DNA of 64,000 bases, from contig OZ241208.1 of the NCBI GenBank assembly GCA_965199665.1, positions 2,046,001 to 2,110,000 on the forward strand, written 5' to 3'. This DNA is from JAVVHH01 sp965199665. Lineage in GTDB: Bacteria; Pseudomonadota; Alphaproteobacteria; Acetobacterales; Acetobacteraceae. The notes under the pieces are model-generated. The model had not been told where the DNA came from and did no database searches. It saw only the letters and a program-made list of their open reading frames with translations. The translations under genes and the position numbers were made by a program. Positions within the stretch are counted from its first letter, which is position 1, and each line of letters opens with the position of its first letter. Of the stretch, positions 1 through 8,563 are shown in pieces.

Positions 1-966
1 GGTCTCGCCGCGGTCGCAGGCCTTGGCCACCGCGTAGACGTAGGACCGCGCCGCGTTCAGCGTCACGTACATGTCGGCCAGTTTGCCCTGCATGAGCTGG
101 AACTCGCCGATCGCCTGGCCGAACTGCTTGCGCTCGTGCACGTAGGGCATCACGACGTCCATGCACGCCTGCATGATGCCCAGCGGGCCCGCCGCCAGCA
201 CCGCGCGCTCGTAATCCAGCCCGCTCATCAGCACGTTGACGCCCCGGCCGACGCCGCCCAGCACGTTCTCCTCCGGCACCTCGACGTCGACGAACACCAG
301 CTCGCCCGTGTTGGACCCGCGCATCCCCAGCTTGTCCAGCTTCTGCGCGCACGAGAACCCGGCGAAGCCCTTCTCGATCAGGAATGCCGTGATGCCGCGC
401 GGCCCCGCCTCCGGGTCCGTCTTGGCATACACCACCAGCGTATCGGCCTCCGGCCCGTTGGTGATCCACATCTTGGAACCGTTCAGCACGTAGCGCTCGC
501 CACGCTTCTCCGCCCGCAGCCGCATCGACACCACGTCCGACCCGGCGCCGGGCTCGCTCATCGCCAGCGCGCCGACATGCTCGCCCGAGACCAGCTTGGC
601 CAGATAGCGCCCTTTCTGGTCGGCATTGCCGTTCTTGCGGATCTGGTTGACGCAGAGGTTCGAGTGCGCGCCGTAGGACAGCCCCACGCTCGCCGAGGCG
701 CGGCTGATCTCCTCCATCGCTACGCAGTGCTCGAGGTAGCCCATGCCGGCGCCGCCGTACTCCTCCTCCACCGTGATGCCGAGCACGCCCAGATCGCCCA
801 TCTTGCGCCACAGGTCGGCCGGGAAATCGTTGTCGCGATCGATGGCGGCGGCGCGCGGCGCGATCTCGTCGGCGGCGAACCCGGCGACGCTGGCCCGAAG
901 CATGTCGGCCGTCTCCCCGAGATCGAAGTTCAACGAGGCCGGCCGGTTGGAAAGGGTTGCAGACAC
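1..966 (-). CDS. ivd: Isovaleryl-CoA dehydrogenase, 3' end outside window
   Basis: FAD-dependent acyl-CoA dehydrogenase that oxidises isovaleryl-CoA in leucine breakdown. The 322 visible codons show the N-terminal helical domain (near residue 60 ITVEEEYGGAG), the middle beta domain (AMSEPGAGSD, then KMWITNG) and the start of the C-terminal helical domain (YVHERKQFGQAIGEFQ). The pattern matches the IVD subfamily more than generic acyl-CoA dehydrogenases. I chose the GTG at 966 because an AAGAGGAAA ribosome binding site lies 5-7 nt upstream and the N-terminus then matches family length; the next start is an internal ATG about 23 codons in. It is divergent from an acyl-CoA ligase with only 50 bp between, which suggests a shared control region. 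The C-terminus with the catalytic base is beyond the window. Confidence 0.93.
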   Translation of the reverse strand, partial: MSATLSNRPASLNFDLGETADMLRASVAGFAADEIAPRAAAIDRDNDFPADLWRKMGDLGVLGITVEEEYGGAGMGYLEHCVAMEEISRASASVGLSYGAHSNLCVNQIRKNGNADQKGRYLAKLVSGEHVGALAMSEPGAGSDVVSMRLRAEKRGERYVLNGSKMWITNGPEADTLVVYAKTDPEAGPRGITAFLIEKGFAGFSCAQKLDKLGMRGSNTGELVFVDVEVPEENVLGGVGRGVNVLMSGLDYERAVLAAGPLGIMQACMDVVMPYVHERKQFGQAIGEFQLMQGKLADMYVTLNAARSYVYAVAKACDRGET

Positions 967-1016
967 GGGCTGTTTCCTCTTGTACTTCCGTCCAACTATA
1001 TAGGTAGGGGAACTCG
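967..1016. promoter_or_regulatory. Divergent intergenic control region ivd / acyl-CoA ligase
   Basis: These 50 bp separate two divergent fatty/branched acid catabolism genes and must hold both start regions. A locally AT-rich TATATA (997-1002) is conspicuous in this GC-rich DNA, and AGGGG (1005-1009 region) serves as ribosome binding site for the plus-strand gene. I cannot place convincing -35/-10 pairs. Confidence 0.35.
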
Positions 1017-2726
1017 ATGAGCACCAGCGCGCCCGGTCACGTCGATGCCCCGAGCTACGTTCATGGCGCGACCGACACCCCGCTGCTCGGCGAAACCATC
1101 GGCCAGAACCTCGACCGCACCGCCGCCCGCGTGCCCGACACGGAAGCCCTCGTGGTGCGCAGCCAGGGTGTGCGCTGGACCTACCGCGAGCTGGCCGAGC
1201 GTGCGGACGCGTTCGCCGCCGGGCTGCTGGCGTTGGGGCTCGAGCGTGGCGACCGGATCGGCATCTGGTCGCTCAACAATGCCGAATGGGTCGTCACCCA
1301 ATTCGCCACCGCCAAGGCCGGGCTCATCCTGGTCAACATCAACCCGGCCTACCGGCTGCACGAACTCGAGTTCGCGCTCAACAAGGTCGGCTGCCGCGCG
1401 CTGATCACGGCGACGCGGTTCAAGACCAGCGACTACCTCGGCATGCTGACCGAACTCGCCCCCGAGCTGCCGACCAGCGCCCCCGGCGCGTTGCACGCCG
1501 CCCGCCTGCCGCAGCTCCGCACCGTGATCCAGATCGGCGGCACCAGCCCCGGCGCCATTCCGTTCGCCGAAGTCGCCGAGCGCGCGACGGCCGAACACCG
1601 GGCCGCCTTGGCCCGCCTGCAGCCGACGTTGCAATTCGACGACGTGGTGAACATCCAGTTCACATCCGGCACCACCGGCAGCCCCAAAGGTGCGGCGCTC
1701 ACCCACCACAACATCCTCAACAATGGCTTCTTCATCGGCGAGGCCATGCGGCTGACCGAGGCCGACCGGATCTGCATCCCGGTGCCGCTCTATCACTGCT
1801 TCGGCATGGTGCTCGGCAACCTCGCCTGCACGACGCACGGCGCCACCATGGTCTATCCCGGCGAGGGGTTCGACCCGCTGGCGACGCTGCAGGCCGCGGC
1901 GGAGGAGCGCTGCACCGGGCTGCACGGCGTGCCGACCATGTTCATCGCCGAGCTGGAACACCCCGACTTCGCCAGCTTCGACCTGTCGCGTCTGCGCACC
2001 GGCATCATGGCCGGCTCGCCCTGCCCCATCGAGGTGATGCGCCGCGTGGTGGATCGGATGAACCTGCGCGAGCTCACCATCGCCTACGGCATGACGGAAA
2101 CCAGCCCGGTCAGTTTCCAGAGCTCGACGACGGACCCGATCGAGCGCCGGGTCAGCACGGTCGGGCGCATCCACCCGCATGTCGAGGTCAAGATCATCGA
2201 CGTCGAGGGCCGCATTGTGCCGCGCGGCGTCGCCGGCGAGCTGTGCACGCGCGGCTACCCGGTCATGCCGGGCTATTGGGAGGACGAGGCGCGCACCCGC
2301 ACCGCCATCGACGCCGCGCGCTGGATGCACACCGGCGACCTGGCCGTGATCGACGCGGAGGGCTTCTGCAACATCGTCGGCCGCATCAAGGATCTGGTCA
2401 TCCGCGGCGGCGAGAACGTCTATCCGCGCGAGGTGGAGGAGTTCCTCTACGCGCACCCCGCGATCCTGGACGTCCAGGTGTTCGGCGTGCCGGACGATCG
2501 CTACGGCGAGGAGATCTGCGCCTGGGTCAAGCTGCGGCCCGGCGCGACGCTGAGCGAGGCCGAGCTGCAGGCGCACTGCCGCGGCCAGATCGCGCATCAG
2601 AAGATCCCGCGCTACGTCCGCTTCGTCGACGAGTTCCCGATGACGGTCACCGGCAAGATGCAGAAATTCATCATGCGCGAGACCATGGAGCGCGAGTTGA
2701 ACCTGCGCCAACGCGAGACAGCCTGA
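1017..2726 (+). CDS. AMP-binding acyl-CoA synthetase (fatty-acid--CoA ligase)
   Basis: ANL-superfamily ligase that activates a fatty acid with ATP and joins it to CoA. The 569-residue protein has the P-loop-like motif TSGTTGSPKGA near residue 220, the YGMTETSP acyl/AMP motif near 360, the hinge GRIKDLVIRGGENVYPREVEE near 460, and the C-terminal PMTVTGKMQK with the catalytic Lys. Full length and overall pattern fit the medium-chain/ACSF2-like FadD group. The ATG follows a GGGGAACTCG leader. Divergent pairing with isovaleryl-CoA dehydrogenase suggests a role in fatty or branched-chain acid catabolism, which is inference; the exact substrate cannot be read from sequence. Confidence 0.9.
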   Translation: MSTSAPGHVDAPSYVHGATDTPLLGETIGQNLDRTAARVPDTEALVVRSQGVRWTYRELAERADAFAAGLLALGLERGDRIGIWSLNNAEWVVTQFATAKAGLILVNINPAYRLHELEFALNKVGCRALITATRFKTSDYLGMLTELAPELPTSAPGALHAARLPQLRTVIQIGGTSPGAIPFAEVAERATAEHRAALARLQPTLQFDDVVNIQFTSGTTGSPKGAALTHHNILNNGFFIGEAMRLTEADRICIPVPLYHCFGMVLGNLACTTHGATMVYPGEGFDPLATLQAAAEERCTGLHGVPTMFIAELEHPDFASFDLSRLRTGIMAGSPCPIEVMRRVVDRMNLRELTIAYGMTETSPVSFQSSTTDPIERRVSTVGRIHPHVEVKIIDVEGRIVPRGVAGELCTRGYPVMPGYWEDEARTRTAIDAARWMHTGDLAVIDAEGFCNIVGRIKDLVIRGGENVYPREVEEFLYAHPAILDVQVFGVPDDRYGEEICAWVKLRPGATLSEAELQAHCRGQIAHQKIPRYVRFVDEFPMTVTGKMQKFIMRETMERELNLRQRETA

Positions 2727-2792
2727 CAGGAAAGTGAGTCTTCACGTCAGCGAGCGGTTGAAACTTCGGCAAGTTCGCGCGAAATTCCCGCC

Positions 2793-3344
2793 ATGCCGAG
2801 CTTCAGCAAGCTGGTCCCGGAGGGCGACAACCGCCCGCGCGAGGTCTGCGACACCTGCGGTTACGTGGCTTACGACAATCCCAAGATCGTCGTCGGCTCC
2901 GTGGTCGCGAGTGGCGGTCGCGTATTGCTGTGCCGCCGGGCGATCGAGCCGCGGCACGGTTTCTGGACCCTGCCGGCCGGCTACCTGGAACATGGCGAGA
3001 CGCTGGAAGAGGGCGCGCTGCGCGAGGCGCACGAGGAAGCCGGTGCGACCATCCGCGCCGATGGCGTCCTCGCCCTCTACAACATCAGCCGCATCGGCCA
3101 GGTCCAGGTCATGTTCCGCGCCCGCTTCGAGGGCGAGGTCCGGTTCGAGCCGGGCATCGAGAGCCTCGACGTGCGCTTGTTCGCCTGGGATGAGATCCCG
3201 TGGGACGAGCTTGCTTTTCCTTCCGTGCACTGGGCACTCCATGCCTGGCGCGATGCGGGCGATGCCCCGCTCGGCCCGCCCGCCGGCAACCCGGCGAGCG
3301 ACGAGCGCGGCACCAACCGCCTGATGACCGAGGTTGCCCTATGA
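2793..3344 (+). CDS. Nudix hydrolase with N-terminal CxxC
   Basis: Hydrolyses a nucleoside-diphosphate-linked substrate. The 183-residue protein contains a perfect Nudix box, with the G, E, RE and EE residues at the required spacing in the region GYLEHGE...REAHEEAG, near residues 65-87. Before it lies a CDTCGYVAYDNPK segment like the ribbon of NADH pyrophosphatase-type Nudix proteins, but with only one CxxC pair, so zinc binding is doubtful. It starts 66 bp after the acyl-CoA ligase, and its stop overlaps the start of the next small gene by 4 bp (ATGA). Substrate unknown; ADP-ribose or NADH-type substrates are the usual ones for this architecture. Confidence 0.88.
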   Translation: MPSFSKLVPEGDNRPREVCDTCGYVAYDNPKIVVGSVVASGGRVLLCRRAIEPRHGFWTLPAGYLEHGETLEEGALREAHEEAGATIRADGVLALYNISRIGQVQVMFRARFEGEVRFEPGIESLDVRLFAWDEIPWDELAFPSVHWALHAWRDAGDAPLGPPAGNPASDERGTNRLMTEVAL

Positions 3345-3700
3345 AAAACCTTTGGCTGATTGCCGCTGCCCTGCCCCTGCTCGCCGCCGCCCCGATGGAC
3401 CGGCCTCTCACCCTCGGCGTGCCGGCCGATGGCGGTTACTCGCTGCAGCAGCCGGCCCCGCGCATCGCGTCTGGCCGCCCGCCCTCCTTCCTGCCCGCGC
3501 CGCTGCCCAACCGCGACGTCAGCACGCCCGCACCGGAGCGCGCGACCAACGAGACGACCCTGGCGCCCACGCTGTTCACCACGCGCACGCAGTTCCGTGG
3601 CGACGGTTTCTCGCCGGGCTCGACCGCTCAAAGCGAGCAGGAGAAGAAGACCCGCCCCGGTGCCGGCTTCAGCCTTCACATGCCGTTCGCGCCGCAATAG
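3341..3700 (+). CDS. Hypothetical secreted or periplasmic protein, 119 aa
   Basis: I do not recognise a family. The product begins MKNLWLIAAALPLLAAAP, a short Sec-type signal peptide, followed by a proline- and polar-rich, low-complexity mature part with no Cys or obvious domain. The ATG overlaps the Nudix stop (ATGA), so it is translationally coupled and I prefer this start to the longer upstream frame. Probably a small exported protein of restricted distribution. Confidence 0.6.
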   Translation: MKNLWLIAAALPLLAAAPMDRPLTLGVPADGGYSLQQPAPRIASGRPPSFLPAPLPNRDVSTPAPERATNETTLAPTLFTTRTQFRGDGFSPGSTAQSEQEKKTRPGAGFSLHMPFAPQ

Positions 3701-3759
3701 GCCTGCTTGGCAACCCACCTTACCCGCCCCACGTTCTCCCTAAGGAAAGGGACAGCAAA

Positions 3760-3894
3760 ATGCGGAATGGACAGCGGCAAAGGCGGCAGGCAGCCGCCGC
3801 ACAGGCCAAGGCGATCGACGCGGCCGCCATCGCGGTGACGACGGGCCTGGGCCTCCTGGGACTTCTCGCGGGCCTCGCCGGCCTGCTTCACTGA
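3760..3894 (+). CDS. Small membrane peptide, 44 aa
   Basis: A short reading frame with a strong ribosome binding site (AAGGAAAGG, about 8 nt before the ATG). The product has a basic, Gln/Ala-rich N-terminal half of about 25 residues and then one hydrophobic Gly/Leu/Ala helix to the C-terminus (TTGLGLLGLLAGLAGLL), consistent with a single-pass N-in small membrane protein. It sits alone between the Nudix unit and the convergent ftsY. No known family recognised; the ribosome binding site and codon usage are the main support. Confidence 0.45.
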   Translation: MRNGQRQRRQAAAAQAKAIDAAAIAVTTGLGLLGLLAGLAGLLH

Positions 3895-3907
3895 AACGCG
3901 TGGGCGC

Positions 3908-4828
3908 TCAGGCGGCGCCCACGAGACCCTTGGCGAAGTCCATCGCCTCGAATGGCCGCAGGTCGTCGGCCCGCTCGCCAACGCCGACGGCGTGGATCGG
4001 AAGCGCGAACGCCTGAGCCAAGGCGACCACGATCCCGCCTCGCGCACTGCCGTCCAGCTTGGTCACCACCAGGCCCGACACGTCCACCAACTCCTTGAAG
4101 ACCCGGACCTGCTCCATCGCGTTCTGACCAGTCGTCGCGTCGAGCACCAGCAGGGTCGAATGCGGCGCCGTCGGGTCCTGCTTGCGCATGACGCGGATGA
4201 TCTTGGCCAGCTCCTCCATGAGCGCACCCTTGTTGTGCAGCCGCCCCGCGGTATCGACGAGCAAGACGTCCGCGCCCTCCGCCTTGGCCCGCTTCAGCGC
4301 GTCGAAGGCCAGCCCGGCCGGGTCTGCGCCTGGCGCCCCGGCGACCACGGGCGCCCCGGTCCGCTCGCCCCAGACTTGCAATTGCTCGACCGCCGCGGCG
4401 CGGAACGTATCGCCCGCGACCATGATGGGGCGCAGCCCTTCGGCGCGGTATTTCTGCGCCAGCTTGCCGATGGTGGTCGTCTTTCCGGTCCCGTTGACCC
4501 CGACCACCAGCACCACGTGCGGCCGTAGCGACCGGTCGATCTCGAGCGGCACTGCGATCGGGCCGAGCATGGTCGCGATCTCCTGGCTCAGCGCTTCCTT
4601 GACCTCGTCATCCGTCACGTTCTGCCCAAAGCGGGTGCGGCGGAACTCGGCAATGATCTGCTCGGCCGCCGCCGGCCCGAGATCGGCGGCGATCAAGGTC
4701 TCCTCCAGCAGCTCGAGCGCCTCGTCGTCCAGCCGCTTCTTGGTTAGCGCGGCCGAGATGCCGCCCGTCAGCTTCTGCGTGCTGCGGCTCAGCCCCTCCT
4801 TGAGCCGCGAGAAGAACCCGAGTGCCAT
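3908..4828 (-). CDS. ftsY: Signal recognition particle receptor FtsY
   Basis: GTPase that docks SRP-ribosome complexes at the inner membrane for co-translational insertion. 306 residues: a short N domain (about 1-90) followed by the NG GTPase with G1 GVNGTGKTTTIGKLA near residue 112, the DTFRAAAVEQL insertion-box motif, DTAGR, and TKLDGSARGG near the C-terminus. It lacks the long acidic A domain of E. coli FtsY and starts with an amphipathic helix (MALGFFSRLKEGLSRS) that can bind membrane, as in other short FtsY proteins. The ATG overlaps the mtaB stop by one base (TGATG), so it is coupled in dapF-mtaB-ftsY, a gene order typical of alphaproteobacteria. Confidence 0.97.
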   Translation of the reverse strand: MALGFFSRLKEGLSRSTQKLTGGISAALTKKRLDDEALELLEETLIAADLGPAAAEQIIAEFRRTRFGQNVTDDEVKEALSQEIATMLGPIAVPLEIDRSLRPHVVLVVGVNGTGKTTTIGKLAQKYRAEGLRPIMVAGDTFRAAAVEQLQVWGERTGAPVVAGAPGADPAGLAFDALKRAKAEGADVLLVDTAGRLHNKGALMEELAKIIRVMRKQDPTAPHSTLLVLDATTGQNAMEQVRVFKELVDVSGLVVTKLDGSARGGIVVALAQAFALPIHAVGVGERADDLRPFEAMDFAKGLVGAA

Positions 4829-6039
4829 CAGCCCGCCTCTACCCCGTCCGCCGACGCCGCCGAGACCCGTAGCGCGACCACCGCGCCGACCGGATGCTCG
4901 TCGCGCAGCGTGACCTTGGTGAAATGTTCGCTATGGCCGACGCCCCCGCGCTCGACCACGACCTGGACGGGGCGGCCGACCTGTTCGGCATGGAACGCCG
5001 CCGCATTGACGCGCCCTTGCGCCCGCAGCGCCTCCGCCCGCGCCCGGCGCTCCGGCACGGGCACTTGCGGCATCCGCGCCGCCGGCGTGCCGGGGCGGAT
5101 CGAATAGGGGAACACATGGAGGTACGGGATCGCCGTGTCAGCCAGCAGCGCCAGCGTGTCCGCCTGGTGCGCCGGAGTCTCGGTCGGGAACCCGGCGATC
5201 AGGTCCGCCCCGATCGCGATACCCGGCCGCAGCCGCCGCGCCTGCGCGATCACCCGCGCCGCATCCGCCCGCGAGTGCCGCCGCCGCATCCGCTTCAGCA
5301 CGAGGTCGCTGCCCGTCTGCAACGAGAGGTGCAGGTGCGGCATCAGACGCTCCTCTTCCGCCAGCGCCCGCCACAACGGCGCGTCCAACGCCGCCGGGTC
5401 GAGCGAGGAGAGCCGCAGCCGTGGCAACTCCGACACCTCGCGGAGGATCGCCAGCACCAGCTCGCCGAGCCCGGCTTCCCCACTGCGGTAGCTGGCCAGG
5501 TCCACGCCGGTCAGCACGATCTCGTTGATCCCCGCCGCCGTCAGCGCGCGTGCCTGCGCCACCGCCTCGGCCACCGGCAGCGACCGGCTCGCGCCGCGCC
5601 CCTGCGGAATGATGCAGAAGGTGCAGGCGTGGTCGCAGCCGCCTTGCACGTCGAGGAACGCCCGCGCCCGCCCCGCGATGCCGCCGCCCGGCGCCGCATT
5701 GCCCCGTATGGCCGTGCGCGGCCCCACGGCGCCCGCCGCGCCGGGCTGCCAATGCTCCTGCCGCAGCTTCTCCGCATTGCCCAGCACCCGCGACACGCCC
5801 GGCAGCCCCGCCCACCGCTCCGGCGCGATCTGCGCCGCGCAACCGGTCACCACGATGGCCGCTTCCGGCCGCTCGCGATGCACCCGCGCGATCGCCTTGC
5901 GGCATTGCCGCTCCGCCTCGGCCGTCACCGCGCAGGTATTGACCACCACCGTGTCCCGCAGCCCGGCCGCATGCTGGCGAATGGTCTCGCTCTCCACCGT
6001 GTTCAGCCGGCAGCCGAACGTCAGCACCTCGAGGCTCAC
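4828..6039 (-). CDS. mtaB: tRNA (t6A37) methylthiotransferase MtaB
   Basis: Radical-SAM methylthiotransferase converting t6A37 to ms2t6A in tRNAs decoding ANN codons. 403 residues: the N-terminal UPF0004 domain carries the auxiliary-cluster cysteines C10, C36 and C67; the radical-SAM CxxxCxxC is C135/C139/C142 in GGCDHACTFC; a C-terminal TRAM-like region follows. I chose the GTG at 6039, which overlaps the dapF stop by 4 bp (GTGA) and begins MSLEVLTFGCRLN, matching the family start; the same frame is open much further upstream, but that is antisense-free read-through over dapF. Its stop overlaps the ftsY start by one base. Confidence 0.94.
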   Translation of the reverse strand: MSLEVLTFGCRLNTVESETIRQHAAGLRDTVVVNTCAVTAEAERQCRKAIARVHRERPEAAIVVTGCAAQIAPERWAGLPGVSRVLGNAEKLRQEHWQPGAAGAVGPRTAIRGNAAPGGGIAGRARAFLDVQGGCDHACTFCIIPQGRGASRSLPVAEAVAQARALTAAGINEIVLTGVDLASYRSGEAGLGELVLAILREVSELPRLRLSSLDPAALDAPLWRALAEEERLMPHLHLSLQTGSDLVLKRMRRRHSRADAARVIAQARRLRPGIAIGADLIAGFPTETPAHQADTLALLADTAIPYLHVFPYSIRPGTPAARMPQVPVPERRARAEALRAQGRVNAAAFHAEQVGRPVQVVVERGGVGHSEHFTKVTLRDEHPVGAVVALRVSAASADGVEAG

Positions 6040-6854
6040 CCGTCGATCTCGCCGTGAAAGCTGGTCGCCACCGGCCCGGTCATCAGGACGCGGCCGGCCG
6101 GCGTCAGCTCGATTTCCAACAGCCCGCCATCCATCTCGATCGCGACCCGCGGCTCGATCAGCCCGCGCCGATGCGCATTGACCGCCGCGGCGCAGGCGCC
6201 GGACCCGCAGGCCAGCGTCAGCCCGGCGCCCCGTTCCCACACGCGCAATCGCATGTGCCGGCGATCGTCGATCCGGGCGAAACCGACATTGACGCGGTCG
6301 GGGAACAGCTCGTGCCGCTCCAACGCCGCGCCCTCCCGCTCCGCCCGATCCGGGTCGTCCACGAAGAAGGTCACGTGTGGGTTGCCGATCGAGCACGCCG
6401 CGCCGTCGCCCGCCGGCAGCGGCAGGTGAAGCGTGTAGGCCTCGTGCGCCAGCGGGATCTCGTCCCATCGCAGCAGGGCGCGGCCCATGTCGACCCGGAT
6501 GCGCCCGTCCGCCAGCCGCTCGGCCGGCAAGTCGCCCGCCACCGTGCGGATCACCTGGAACGGCCGCCCGTTCTGCTCGAACAACAGCTCCGCGACGCAG
6601 CGCGTGGCGTTGCCGCAAGCGCCGGCTTCCGACCCGTCGGGATTGCGGATGCGCATCAGCAGGTCCGCATCCGTCTGCGCCGGCGGCGGGTGCAGCGTGA
6701 TGAATTGGTCGCATCCGATGCCGAGCCGCCGATCGGCCAGCACCCGCACCTGCTCGGCCGAGAACTCGACGGCGCGGCGCCGGGCATCGACGATGACGAA
6801 GTCGTTGCCGGCGCCGTGCATCTTCACGAAGGGGATCGGCATGGTGGGGCTCAT
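6036..6854 (-). CDS. dapF: Diaminopimelate epimerase
   Basis: Interconverts LL- and meso-diaminopimelate, the last common step to lysine and the peptidoglycan cross-linking residue. 272 residues in two mirror-related halves, each with its catalytic Cys: C80 in ACGNATRC and C216 in ACGSGACAAAV. N-terminal KMHGAGNDFV and GIGCDQF are family hallmarks. ATG at 6854; a second in-frame ATG four codons later is also possible. First gene of dapF-mtaB-ftsY, overlapping mtaB by 4 bp. Confidence 0.97.
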   Translation of the reverse strand: MSPTMPIPFVKMHGAGNDFVIVDARRRAVEFSAEQVRVLADRRLGIGCDQFITLHPPPAQTDADLLMRIRNPDGSEAGACGNATRCVAELLFEQNGRPFQVIRTVAGDLPAERLADGRIRVDMGRALLRWDEIPLAHEAYTLHLPLPAGDGAACSIGNPHVTFFVDDPDRAEREGAALERHELFPDRVNVGFARIDDRRHMRLRVWERGAGLTLACGSGACAAAVNAHRRGLIEPRVAIEMDGGLLEIELTPAGRVLMTGPVATSFHGEIDG

Positions 6855-6882
6855 ATAGGCGATCGACGGCCCGAGCGGAACG

Positions 6883-8490
6883 TCACAGCCCTTTGACGGT
6901 GCCGCCCTTCCCTTCCGGCTTGGCGCCGTTGATTTTGGTGGACGGCTCGATCGTGACCACGGAACCGCCGCCGACCAGGATGGCCGGGTTCTCGCAGTTG
7001 AGATCGAGCGTGACGTTGCGCAGGATCAGGCCGCCATTCCCGCTGGACGTGTCTTCCGTCGCGTAATCCAGCACGGTGTGGTTGTAGGCGCCGGCCTTCT
7101 TGACGATGGTCGCCCCATCGATGATCGCCGGTGCCACCGTTCCGTCGGGCACGTCGATTGAGGCGGCCGAGAAGGCGTCGTAGCTGCCGCCCTTGATGGC
7201 GAGTGCGAAGGCCCGGATCTTGGCCGCGTGGCCGCCATTGGGATCGGTGGACTGCACGTTGGTCAGCGTGACCGACAGCGTGCCGTGCGACATGTAGATG
7301 TTGTGGGTGTAGCCGTCGCCCAGGCCGTTGTTGAACAGCTTGGTGTCCGTGACCGTCATCACCACCGGGACATCGCCGCCGGCGATGCCGTTCTGATTCT
7401 TGGTCAGGCTGCCACCGACGATGTCGACGTAGCCGGCGCCCAGGTCGGGGCGGATGGCCGCGGTGCCCTGCGCCGAGCCCTGATCCATGGCGACCCCGGT
7501 GATCACCGGGTTGACGATGACGCTGTCGGCCGCCGGCACCAGCGCCCCCTTGCCGCGCGCGAGCGAGCCGGTCAGACCGGTGAGGTCGAGCGACGCGCCG
7601 CTGCCGAACACGATCTTGAGCGGCACCGTCCAGACCGGCGGGGCCTCGTGGTAGCGGCCCGGGCCGATCTCGACCGTGTCACCGGCGCCCGCCGCCTTGA
7701 TCGCCGCCGAGATGGTTCCGTATTGGCAGCTCGCGCAGACCTTCAACGTGTGGCCGGAGGTGCCGGGCGCCGGGCTGCGCCGGGTCGGCAGGGTCGGCAT
7801 CTTGGCGTTGCTGGCCGACACGGCGGCCGTGGTCTGCCCGCTCGCATCGGTCTGGAACGCGTCGGGCAGGCTGGCATTGTAAAGCGAGCCGCCGCCGGAA
7901 TTATAGAACTGCCATGGCCCACCATTGGCCTGTGCGAACACCTTGCCCTGCCGTACCAGCAACTGCGGCACCGGCGAGTGGTCGCTGCCGCCGCCCTTGG
8001 CCCAGCTGCCGTTGACCGTGTAGCCGTTCGGCACGTCGGGCGTGACCGGCACCAGCTTGTGCACCGTGCCGCTGGAATCCAGCAAGTAGGGGCGCCCGCT
8101 GATGGTCGTGCCGGAGCGCACCATCCGGCTATTCTCCGGTGAGGGGAACTCGGCCAGGCCGGCATCGGCCGGGAAGAATTTGGTCGCGACGGCATCGGCC
8201 GTCGGGCGGGCGGGCGGGGCCGGCGCTGCCGTCGCGGTCGCCGCCGGTGCCGCGCTCCGCGCCGGCGATGCCGCGAGCTGGGCCAGGATCGCCTGCAGGT
8301 CGGCATGCAACGTGTCCAGCCGGGTGGCCAATTGCGCATTGTCGCCTCGCAACGCCTGGAGTTGCGCCGCGATCGCCCGCAGCGCGCGCTCGCTGCCGTC
8401 CTCGGGCGACGGCTGGGCGATGGCGGGGGGAACGAAGGCCAGCCCGGTCAGGACGAGGGCCGGCGGAAGGGAGCGGAGAGGGCGTCGCAT
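6883..8490 (-). CDS. Secreted right-handed beta-helix (pectate-lyase-like) protein
   Basis: A 535-residue exported protein. It has a signal peptide (MRRPLRSLPPALVLTGLAFVPPAIAQ), a Leu/Asp-rich probable coiled coil (about 30-70), an Ala/Pro linker, then two parts. Residues about 110-200 hold a repeat-like sheet (GRPYLLDSSGTVHKL; VFAQANGGPWQFYNSGGG). From about 255, a CASCQYGTISAAIKAAGAGDTVEIGPGRYHE segment starts a parallel beta-helix, as in right-handed beta-helix/NosD-like and polysaccharide-modifying proteins. No catalytic triad can be assigned. I chose the ATG at 8490 because the signal peptide starts there; an ATG at 8508 is possible. It is divergent from the binding-protein gene at 8564. 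Confidence 0.7.
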   Translation of the reverse strand: MRRPLRSLPPALVLTGLAFVPPAIAQPSPEDGSERALRAIAAQLQALRGDNAQLATRLDTLHADLQAILAQLAASPARSAAPAATATAAPAPPARPTADAVATKFFPADAGLAEFPSPENSRMVRSGTTISGRPYLLDSSGTVHKLVPVTPDVPNGYTVNGSWAKGGGSDHSPVPQLLVRQGKVFAQANGGPWQFYNSGGGSLYNASLPDAFQTDASGQTTAAVSASNAKMPTLPTRRSPAPGTSGHTLKVCASCQYGTISAAIKAAGAGDTVEIGPGRYHEAPPVWTVPLKIVFGSGASLDLTGLTGSLARGKGALVPAADSVIVNPVITGVAMDQGSAQGTAAIRPDLGAGYVDIVGGSLTKNQNGIAGGDVPVVMTVTDTKLFNNGLGDGYTHNIYMSHGTLSVTLTNVQSTDPNGGHAAKIRAFALAIKGGSYDAFSAASIDVPDGTVAPAIIDGATIVKKAGAYNHTVLDYATEDTSSGNGGLILRNVTLDLNCENPAILVGGGSVVTIEPSTKINGAKPEGKGGTVKGL

Positions 8491-8563
8491 GCGGCCCACT
8501 CTATACATCGTCGCCCCGCCCATGCACTCATCGGCGACCTCCCCTCGCGATGACGGACCCGCC

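Noticed and set aside
4828..6714. A 628-codon minus frame containing mtaB
   Set aside because: Upstream of the GTG at 6039 it runs over dapF in another frame and shows no conserved residues; the mtaB N-terminus starts at 6039.
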